A stretch of 40,023 nucleotides of DNA from a virus, in IMG/VR virus record IMGVR_UViG_3300042292_000445, positions 1-40,023 of that record. The stretch is one strand, 5' to 3'. The translations under genes were made by a program, and so were the position numbers. Below are positions 24,700 through 32,117 of the stretch, one piece after another (within the stretch, counting starts at the first letter, position 1; every line of letters starts with the position of its first letter). The notes under the pieces are model-generated. The model saw nothing but the letters and a program-made list of their open reading frames with translations. It was not told the DNA's origin and did not search any database.

Positions 24700-26271
24700 A
24701 TGAGTGAATATGAAAATCTAGTTGGACCAGTAGGTAATCAGTGGTATATTTTATACCCTTGTTATAATTCTCAGCAACCTATAGTTTTTACACAGGTGGC
24801 AGCATTTGCACCATATGTAAATAATTCAGTTGAGGTATATGTTGATGATAGAGGATCTAGTTACTTAGGTTGCTTTACTGTAAAATTATTTTTAAGTACA
24901 CCTCCATCATTTGCTTCAGTATATAATAATATTTATATAACGTCACAAGAATGTGGATATTGTGAATCTGCATGTATTGCTGTAGGTGGTGGAAATGGTA
25001 ATGTAACATATATTAACTATGATGATGTAGAAGTTACTACATCTTTACCAGCTAAAATATGTACTAAGTCAGAACCATTTACTACAATAGCTTCTCCAGT
25101 AATAACTGAGATTAGTTCATATTGTTCATCAGAAGAGGCTTGTGATATTTCATGCTATGTATTAACAAACTGTGCTACAGGTCAAATGATTAATTCAAAC
25201 AATCAAAGTTTATTTACAGCATATGCTAATAACAGTACCATATCATTAAATGAACTTGATGGTTGTTGGACAGTAGATATAGGTATTGAATGTGAATGTT
25301 TTGAAGATGTAAGTATAAATCTTATATATAGCAGTTGTGAAACATGTTTACCTGTTGTAGCTTATGTACTTACAAATTGTGAAAATGAATCATTAAAAAA
25401 ATATTCTCAAGAAGACTTATTAGCATATGTTGGTAAAATAGTTTCTCTTGATTGTGGAGACTGTTGGTATCTTGAACAAATAGATTTCAAACCGCCTCAA
25501 ACACAAACTTTTGTAATTGAAAATGCATATGATTCATGTGATCAATGTTCAAGAGCATACTTTGTATTATATGATTGTGCAGGTGATTTAGCACCTATTA
25601 CAACATTTACAGACATGACTGCTTATGAAAATAAGATTTTAAAGTTAGCTGGTTATTCAAGTTGCTGGTCTGTACAATCTTCTCCTACTCCTGATTATGA
25701 AAATGCTGTGGGAGTATCTGTAAGTAATGAATTTGATGATTGCCCAACATGTTTAGCAGTTGCCGGATGTGCTTGTACAAAAGTTAAGAACACAAGTTCA
25801 GAAACATTAACATATACATACAAAGATTGTTCAGGTATGCAAGAATCTTTTATACTAGCTTCAGGAGCAACAAGCGTTAAGTTTTGTGTTAACCAATGGA
25901 TCTTAAAACATCCTGACACAGATGTATTAAATACATATGGTGACTGTATAGAAGATCCTAACAACAGTTCTAATAAAATATGTCCAATAGACATAACTGG
26001 TAGAATGATGAAACCAGGTTATAGTACACCTAACTGTGATACTGAAAAATTTGAAAGAATTACATGTGCAACAGCAGAGGTATTATACAAACAAGTTTTA
26101 CAACAAAGATATGGTATAAGTAACTGTTGTCCTGAAGATGATGAAAATTTAATACTTAAAAAAGAAGTTATTGATCTTCAATCATTGCATGATCCAAGTT
26201 TTAATTGTACTGAACCTTTGTCTTGTTGTACACCTTCACAATGTAGTTGTGGAAATTGTATAAGTCAATAA
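24700..26271 (+). CDS. Cys-rich tandem-repeat virion protein (523 aa)
   Basis: The protein is beta-rich and exceptionally Cys-rich. At least three repeats of ~80-95 residues share the plan: Y-V-L-T-N-C, then L-x-A-Y, then C-W-x-V/L, then S/D-S-C-x-x-C (for example YVLTNCATGQMI, VAYVLTNCENES and AYFVLYDCAGDL as repeat starts; SSCETC, DSCDQC and DDCPTC as repeat ends). The C-terminal third (ERITCATAEVLYKQVLQQRY) ends in a Cys knot (TEPLSCCTPSQCSCGNC). The repeat number suggests a fibre-like or tail-decorating rod held by disulfides or metal. No enzymatic motif was recognised. Confidence 0.65.
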   Translation: MSEYENLVGPVGNQWYILYPCYNSQQPIVFTQVAAFAPYVNNSVEVYVDDRGSSYLGCFTVKLFLSTPPSFASVYNNIYITSQECGYCESACIAVGGGNGNVTYINYDDVEVTTSLPAKICTKSEPFTTIASPVITEISSYCSSEEACDISCYVLTNCATGQMINSNNQSLFTAYANNSTISLNELDGCWTVDIGIECECFEDVSINLIYSSCETCLPVVAYVLTNCENESLKKYSQEDLLAYVGKIVSLDCGDCWYLEQIDFKPPQTQTFVIENAYDSCDQCSRAYFVLYDCAGDLAPITTFTDMTAYENKILKLAGYSSCWSVQSSPTPDYENAVGVSVSNEFDDCPTCLAVAGCACTKVKNTSSETLTYTYKDCSGMQESFILASGATSVKFCVNQWILKHPDTDVLNTYGDCIEDPNNSSNKICPIDITGRMMKPGYSTPNCDTEKFERITCATAEVLYKQVLQQRYGISNCCPEDDENLILKKEVIDLQSLHDPSFNCTEPLSCCTPSQCSCGNCISQ

Positions 26272-26302
26272 TATTTTGTATATTAAACTAAGAAGTAAAG
26301 AT

Positions 26303-28180
26303 ATGAAACCAATTAATCTAGACAATAGTCCTTGCAACCCAATATCAAGTAACTGTGTTATTTGGCAAGGTCCAGATATCCCTTGTATAAAACTATGTAC
26401 AGGTGATACTATTACAGATGTAGTATATGAATTAGCAAAACAATTGTGTACAATTCTAGATCAAGTTAACATTTCTACACTTGACTTATCCTGTTTAAAA
26501 CTTACAACAGGAAAACCAACTGATATTAAAGCTTTACTTCAAATATTAATTGATAAAATTTGTGCATTAAATAATGTACCTGCTACACCTTCTTCACCTA
26601 CTCGTGGAGCTAGTGATACCATTGTTCCAGTTGCTGCTTGTTTACAAACAAACGGTCAAACAACAATGAAATTGACTGACTATGTTCAGTTAATTGGTAA
26701 CAAGATTTGTAATATATTAAATAGTATAACTAACATAAATAGTTCTATTACAAGTTTAACAACTAGAGTAACTGCATTAGAAGCTACTCCTGCTACTCCT
26801 CCTTATGTACTACCTAGTATTACACCAGATTGTACATTAGCTAATGGTTCAGTAGAAGCCGGAGTATCATACAAGTTAGATGTCATTCTTACTGCATTAG
26901 TAAATGATGATAACTATGGATACTGTGCATTAATTTCTAATGTAGGAGAACCAGAAGCTGTTAATCAAGCATATATATCACAAACAGTTGATGGTAATGA
27001 TGGTTCACTATCTAATTGTTATCAAACATTAAATCAATTATTTGATGTTACATGGATCAATACTCCACAAAATTTAAGTGAAAGTTTTATTGATTTATGG
27101 TTAGTAGTTAAAGATATCAGAGATGCATATAAAAGATATAATGTAGTTTCTGGTAGTTCTAATGTTACTGTTACACCAACAACAACTCCTGGAACATGTG
27201 GTCCTGAAGTTTCATATGCTATTAGTGTTGAAGCAAGTGCAGATCCTGAAATAATTGTAGAAGATACTTCTGCAATTGACATGAGTGTTGTTAGATTAAT
27301 GCCTGCTAATCAATGGCAAATAAAAGTTGCTGTTAAAGATACTGGTTGGCATTATCTTTTAGGTTTTAGTCAGTATAGTAATGAATCATATGTAGCTAGA
27401 CCACAAGCAAGAAGAATAGGAAACATGATATACTTCAGAGGTGTTATTCAAATACCTATGGGTAATGCAGGAGGCGGTGCATCAGGAACTGTTAGACCTA
27501 TTACTAATCCTGATATGTTTGGAAATATAGCAGAATGTCAAGTTTATGATTCCGCATTAGTAGCAGATCCGAATGCTTGTGCTATATATGAAAGTAGTGG
27601 AGGTAGTGTAACACAAATACCTGCCGGTGGCTCAAAAGCTGCTGCAATGCAAATACGTTATGCAAGAGGTGGTAATGTATTACCTCCTGAAGTTTTAACT
27701 GGTAGTGAAACAGTTGATAATACTTTTACAAATACTCCTATGATAATACATCGTGCAGTTATTTTAAGTAGTACTGGGGTATTTTTGTCAACTGTAGTTC
27801 AGTCAGCTGCAATACCTTTAGCTGGTGGTGGTTGCGGATTAGTTCTTAGTTCACTTAGAGGTAATGAAAATTTTTCAGGTACTTTTTTAGATTGGTCTTC
27901 TAAAGTAAGGATGATAGTTAGTAGAATTAAAACTGGTGAGGTTGTTCCATTATATGATAGTCAGCTTGCAAGTACAAGTAATAAAGATACCTCAAATGCT
28001 ACGACAGTTGGTGCGGCTTATGCTCCCAATTTAGTTGGTAATACTTCAGGTGCAACTTGGACATTTGATTGTGATGCTGGAAATGTTTCACAACTTGGTG
28101 GTTTTAGATATAGATTAGATGGTCAGATAGCATTTTTGGCACCTTGTAATACAGGTACTTCAACATTAGCTTCTTGTTAA
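26303..28180 (+). CDS. Fibre/adhesin with conserved N-terminal anchor (paralogue 1)
   Basis: I chose the ATG at 26303 (MKPINLDNSPCNPISSNC), because the paralogue at 28209 starts with the same residues; the in-frame ATG at 26276 adds only nine. The 625-residue product has a shared anchor module (~1-95, SSNCVIWQGPDIPC and ALLQILIDKICALNN), a coiled coil (SITNINSSITSLTTRVTALE), and a second conserved module (VLPSITPDCTLANGSVEAGV). A unique C-terminal beta-rich domain lies at ~350-625 (GWHYLLGFSQYSNESYVARP onward). The shared part likely attaches to the virion, while the unique C-terminus would contact the host or environment. It ends 28 nt before the second paralogue. Confidence 0.7.
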   Translation: MKPINLDNSPCNPISSNCVIWQGPDIPCIKLCTGDTITDVVYELAKQLCTILDQVNISTLDLSCLKLTTGKPTDIKALLQILIDKICALNNVPATPSSPTRGASDTIVPVAACLQTNGQTTMKLTDYVQLIGNKICNILNSITNINSSITSLTTRVTALEATPATPPYVLPSITPDCTLANGSVEAGVSYKLDVILTALVNDDNYGYCALISNVGEPEAVNQAYISQTVDGNDGSLSNCYQTLNQLFDVTWINTPQNLSESFIDLWLVVKDIRDAYKRYNVVSGSSNVTVTPTTTPGTCGPEVSYAISVEASADPEIIVEDTSAIDMSVVRLMPANQWQIKVAVKDTGWHYLLGFSQYSNESYVARPQARRIGNMIYFRGVIQIPMGNAGGGASGTVRPITNPDMFGNIAECQVYDSALVADPNACAIYESSGGSVTQIPAGGSKAAAMQIRYARGGNVLPPEVLTGSETVDNTFTNTPMIIHRAVILSSTGVFLSTVVQSAAIPLAGGGCGLVLSSLRGNENFSGTFLDWSSKVRMIVSRIKTGEVVPLYDSQLASTSNKDTSNATTVGAAYAPNLVGNTSGATWTFDCDAGNVSQLGGFRYRLDGQIAFLAPCNTGTSTLASC

Positions 28181-28208
28181 TAAGAGTACAATATAAAAAA
28201 TTAAATAT

Positions 28209-29408
28209 ATGAAACCGATTAATTTAGATAATAGCTCTTGTAATCCAATTTCAAGCAATTGTGTCATATGGCAGGGTCCTAATATTCCATGTATTAAATT
28301 ATGTACAGGGGATAGTGTAACTGATGTTGTATATGCACTAGCTACAGAATTATGTACAATTATTGATCAGGTTAATATTTCAACATTGGATCTATCATGT
28401 TTAGATATTATAACAGGTACACCAACTAACATTAATCAATTACTTCAAATTTTAATTGATAAAATATGTGAGTTAAATAATGTGTCAACTACTACACCAA
28501 AACGTGGAGGAAGTTCATGTCCTACAGATTGTATAGTTCCTGTTGCTAGTTGTTTGCAAATAGATGGTCAAACAACAATGAAGTTATTAGATTATGTACA
28601 ATTGATTGGTAATAAGATTTGTTTACTTTTAGATAGCATATCAACAATAAATAGTTCACTTACAGATTTAACAAATAGAGTAATAGAATTAGAATCAGTA
28701 CCACCTACACCTCCTTTTGTACTTCCATCCGTTGTACCAGATTGTACATTGGCAGATGGTAGTGTTGTTGAAGGAGTATCTTATCCATTAAATATTATTC
28801 TTACCGCACTTATTAATGATGACAATCATGGATATTGTGCCTTATTAGGAGCAACAGGTCAACCATCACAAATTGAAACAGCTTATAGTACAGCACCAAT
28901 AAATGGTTCAGCTATATCTTATACAAATTGTACTTTAACATTAGAGCAATATTTTGCTTCTTCTTGGTTTGATTCACCAAATAACTTAAGTCAAAGTTTT
29001 ACTAACCTTTGGTTGGTTGTACAAGATTTAAGAGACTCTTATAAAAGATATGATGTAGTTGCAGGTAACTCAAATGTAACTGTAACTTCAACTACTACAC
29101 CTGGTATATGTCCGGATCTAATTACTTATTCAGTAAAAGCAAAAAGTGTTTCTGTTGTTGCAGGTGCAAATGTTGAAAGTGTTACTGCAGTTGTTACAGG
29201 TGATAATACAGAATATACAATCAATGTGGTTGATCCATTACAAGGTAAATCAGGTAGAGGTATTGCTGTATTTTCAATGAGCACTGAACCAAATCAAGCA
29301 AATTTTGATGCTGATTATGCCGGTAAAGAAGGATTTACTGTTAACTTTATACCTGGAAACAATCAAATATTACCTGGTGATATTTGGATTATACCATGCA
29401 CACCATAA
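28209..29408 (+). CDS. Fibre/adhesin with conserved N-terminal anchor (paralogue 2)
   Basis: The 399-residue product is a clear paralogue of the preceding gene over ~300 residues (SSNCVIWQGPNIPC; LLQILIDKICELNNV; NSSLTDLTNRVIELESVPPT; VLPSVVPDCTLADGSVVEGV; NLSQSFTNLWLVVQDLRDSY). Roughly four in five residues match in the first ~90. The C-terminus is different and shorter (KAKSVSVVAGANVESVTAVV to GDIWIIPCTP), so the two genes share an anchor but carry distinct tips. Synonymous sites have diverged extensively, implying an old duplication. The coiled-coil segment at ~130-160 suggests oligomerisation. Confidence 0.7.
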   Translation: MKPINLDNSSCNPISSNCVIWQGPNIPCIKLCTGDSVTDVVYALATELCTIIDQVNISTLDLSCLDIITGTPTNINQLLQILIDKICELNNVSTTTPKRGGSSCPTDCIVPVASCLQIDGQTTMKLLDYVQLIGNKICLLLDSISTINSSLTDLTNRVIELESVPPTPPFVLPSVVPDCTLADGSVVEGVSYPLNIILTALINDDNHGYCALLGATGQPSQIETAYSTAPINGSAISYTNCTLTLEQYFASSWFDSPNNLSQSFTNLWLVVQDLRDSYKRYDVVAGNSNVTVTSTTTPGICPDLITYSVKAKSVSVVAGANVESVTAVVTGDNTEYTINVVDPLQGKSGRGIAVFSMSTEPNQANFDADYAGKEGFTVNFIPGNNQILPGDIWIIPCTP

Positions 29409-29420
29409 ATAAAATAAAGA

Positions 29421-30173
29421 ATGGGAACGTATAAAGTATTTAATGGTACAGATTGGGTAAACATATGTGATTGTCAAGTTCATGTAAGAAATGCAAGTAA
29501 TGACTGGCAATTACTAGACCCTGCAAATTGTGTAACAAAATATTGGACAGGTACTGAATGGTGTGAAATTATATGTACACCACTAGATCCTTGTGATTGT
29601 AGTACTGGAGAAGTTGTTATTGGAACACAAACTTGGACTTGTAGAAACTTAGATGTTGAAACATATAGAAATGGTACAGTAATACCTCAAGTAACAGATC
29701 CTACACAATGGGGAAATTTAACTACAGGTGCATGGTGCTATTATAATAATGATCCAAGTACAGAGGCTACATATGGAAAACTTTATAATTGGTTTGCAGT
29801 AAATGATTCACGTGGTCTTGCTCCTAACGGATATCATATCCCTAGTCAAACTGAATGGATTACACTACAAACTTATTTAGGAGGTGATACTGTTGCAGGA
29901 GGAAAAATGAAAGAAGTTGGAACAAGTCATTGGAATAGTCCGAATGTTGCTACAAATGACTCATGTTTTACATCATTACCAGGAGGACTTAGAGCTTTTG
30001 ATGGTAGTTTTGATGGTATTCAGTACTATGCTCATTATTGGACTTCTACAGCTAATTCAGGATCTATGTCACCTACTGCTTATGAAGCACAATTAGTAAA
30101 TGATAGTAGTATTTTAAATATATCTACTGCTTTTGCAACAAGAGGATATTCAGTAAGGCTTATAAAAGATTAA
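29421..30173 (+). CDS. FISUMP-domain adhesin (single domain)
   Basis: The 250-residue product starts with a small beta module carrying W/C repeats (YKVFNGTDWVNICDCQVHVR; TKYWTGTEWCEIIC). From about residue 65 it has a FISUMP domain (Fib_succ_major, a C-type-lectin-like fold): GTQTWTCRNLDVETYRNG, WCYYNNDPSTEATYGKLYNW, NGYHIPSQTEWITLQTYLGG, LPGGLRAFDGSFDGIQYYAH and SVRLIKD. This domain type is a common display fold for receptor binding. The C-terminal variable loops here use the AT-rich background codons with no composition shift, so unlike its relative at 32118 it does not look like a DGR target. Confidence 0.75.
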   Translation: MGTYKVFNGTDWVNICDCQVHVRNASNDWQLLDPANCVTKYWTGTEWCEIICTPLDPCDCSTGEVVIGTQTWTCRNLDVETYRNGTVIPQVTDPTQWGNLTTGAWCYYNNDPSTEATYGKLYNWFAVNDSRGLAPNGYHIPSQTEWITLQTYLGGDTVAGGKMKEVGTSHWNSPNVATNDSCFTSLPGGLRAFDGSFDGIQYYAHYWTSTANSGSMSPTAYEAQLVNDSSILNISTAFATRGYSVRLIKD

Positions 30174-30202
30174 ATAAAATTGTATAATATAAATAATTAA
30201 AC

Positions 30203-30757
30203 ATGATGGAAAATAAATGTAAAGACTGTGGATGCCAAGATTGCGGATGCAAAGATACTTTCCTACCTGTAGCACCATGCTCAGATCCAGCTATATGTCC
30301 AGCACCTCAAAAGTGTGAAGACACATTTGATTCTGCATGTGTTATATATACAGGTTTAGATCTTAAATGTGGTAACACTACTGTTGTTGCTACTAATACA
30401 AATTTACAAGATGTATTACAAGACCTTGTTGATGAAGTTTGTTCTTTAAAAGGTGATAATATGACTATTACAATCAATAGGGATGGTTATAATTTAAATG
30501 CAGTAGTATCAGGTGGTAAAACACCATATCAATATTTATGGTCAATAGCTCAAGGTCAATTTGTTGGTCATGAAATATTAAATAATGACTATATTTTACC
30601 AATTGTTTCCTTAGCTCCTATACCTGGTAATTCTTTACAGGTAGGTGGTATAAGTGGTGCTACAGGAGCTGTGTATATGTCTCATATAAGATTAGATGTT
30701 ACTGATGCAAATCAAGCTAAACAAACAATATTTTATACATTAACTAATTTAGAATAA
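30203..30757 (+). CDS. Small anchor-domain protein with Cys-rich N-terminus and PKD-like domain
   Basis: The 184-residue product begins with a Cys-rich head (MMENKCKDCGCQDCGCKDTF). It then carries the shared anchor module (DSACVIYTGLDLKCGN; LQDVLQDLVDEVCSLKG), and a PKD-like beta-sandwich of ~90 residues whose marker is GGKTPYQYLWSIAQGQFVGH. The same anchor and PKD-like unit occur in the next gene at greater length. It is probably a virion-surface component that assembles with its neighbour. The ATG at 30203 is followed by another at 30206, so the exact start is uncertain by one codon. It ends 2 nt before the next gene. Confidence 0.6.
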   Translation: MMENKCKDCGCQDCGCKDTFLPVAPCSDPAICPAPQKCEDTFDSACVIYTGLDLKCGNTTVVATNTNLQDVLQDLVDEVCSLKGDNMTITINRDGYNLNAVVSGGKTPYQYLWSIAQGQFVGHEILNNDYILPIVSLAPIPGNSLQVGGISGATGAVYMSHIRLDVTDANQAKQTIFYTLTNLE

Positions 30758-30759
30758 AT

Positions 30760-32115
30760 ATGCCTGTTTGTAGAAACTGTGGTGGTGGTACTAAAAAAGT
30801 TGTTTTAAACTATACACCTAAATCATATACAGTATGTCCTGATCCAGGAACTTGTTCAGAATCATACACGTGTTCTGAGATACTTGACACAGCATGTATA
30901 CAATATACTGCTGGAGACATTCTTTATTGCGGTACTACTTTTAGTGTAGTAGATAATTCTGAAAGTTTAGAAAATGCATTACAAAGTGTGTTAGATTTAA
31001 TATGCAGAAAATGTGAATTAAATGTAAATATCTTTGCAAATAATGAAGAAGTGGATGGTCCATCTTTATCAACAGAAATTACAAATGGTCTAGCTCCATA
31101 TAGTTATCAATGGAAAATAGCACAAGGAGAATTTGTTGGTCATTTTATTTCTGGTTCTGCAACATTACCTACTTTAACATTAACATGTATTGCCGCTAAT
31201 TCTATTATGACAGGTGATATAGATAAGAATATAAAAGTAACTAATGTTGAATTAACTGTAATAGATGCAAATGGATGTAAAGAAACAGTTCATTTTGTAT
31301 ATGCCTCAGATTGTTATTCAATGATAGTTACTGAACCTCAGCAAATGCCGCCATACTTAGGAGGAAGATTGGTAAATTTTACTAATACTAAAACTAAACT
31401 TCTTGCTCAATCGCTTGATTTTATGGATGATCCAACATATATGCCAACATGTACTGAAATAAAAAACATGTGTTGTATAGAATGTTTTCAAGAAGGAGGT
31501 CAAGAAGGTGCTGCTAGCAATTATAGAAGAAATAGAGATGAGTTTCTTAAAAACACAAATGAAAATTTACTTAATGAATTTACTGGTTCAGCAAGTAAAG
31601 AAAAAGCTCTAAATTACACACAATGGGCTCCTGGTAATCTTGCTGATCAATTGATAATTTATAAAGGAGGTTTATCAAACTATAATGTTTTATCTGGATG
31701 CCCTGAATGTTCATTTAGAATTTGGTCTGAAATAAAATGGTCTCAATTAGATAATAAAACATTATCTGAAATATTTCCAATGATAAATCCTAATACTGGT
31801 GCAAAATTTGTTTGGATAGATGCAGTATTTTTTGGAGAAACACCTCCTGTAGGACAACCTGGACAAATGCTTAAATGGCAGGCAGACCCACTAAGCCCTA
31901 ACTATTTTGGTGAATACGCATGGGATCCACGTACAAATACTTGGAATGAAACTTTAGGAGATGTAATAAGTGAGTTAAATCTTGATACTAGAGCAAGAAG
32001 AGATGCATGGTTAAAATCACTTAATGAAGTTATATTAGCTACTACACCTTTTGTTTGGGCTAATGATTATGCACTGTTTCACAGATATAAGTATGAATTA
32101 AAATATACAGTTTAA
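30760..32115 (+). CDS. Anchor plus PKD-like structural protein (451 aa)
   Basis: The N-terminus has Cys pairs (MPVCRNCGGGTKKVVLNYTP) and the shared anchor module (DTACIQYTAGDILYCGTTF; LENALQSVLDLICRKC). A PKD-like domain follows (NGLAPYSYQWKIAQGEFVGH), and then a long, mostly helical/mixed region from ~residue 190 (TEPQQMPPYLGGRLVNFTNT; KEKALNYTQWAPGNLADQLI) ends KYELKYTV. The C-terminal half is not repetitive and may form the body of a baseplate or adhesin hub. It is 2 nt from both neighbours, so probably co-translated with the 30203 and 32118 genes. No catalytic motif is seen. Confidence 0.6.
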   Translation: MPVCRNCGGGTKKVVLNYTPKSYTVCPDPGTCSESYTCSEILDTACIQYTAGDILYCGTTFSVVDNSESLENALQSVLDLICRKCELNVNIFANNEEVDGPSLSTEITNGLAPYSYQWKIAQGEFVGHFISGSATLPTLTLTCIAANSIMTGDIDKNIKVTNVELTVIDANGCKETVHFVYASDCYSMIVTEPQQMPPYLGGRLVNFTNTKTKLLAQSLDFMDDPTYMPTCTEIKNMCCIECFQEGGQEGAASNYRRNRDEFLKNTNENLLNEFTGSASKEKALNYTQWAPGNLADQLIIYKGGLSNYNVLSGCPECSFRIWSEIKWSQLDNKTLSEIFPMINPNTGAKFVWIDAVFFGETPPVGQPGQMLKWQADPLSPNYFGEYAWDPRTNTWNETLGDVISELNLDTRARRDAWLKSLNEVILATTPFVWANDYALFHRYKYELKYTV

Positions 32116-32117
32116 AG

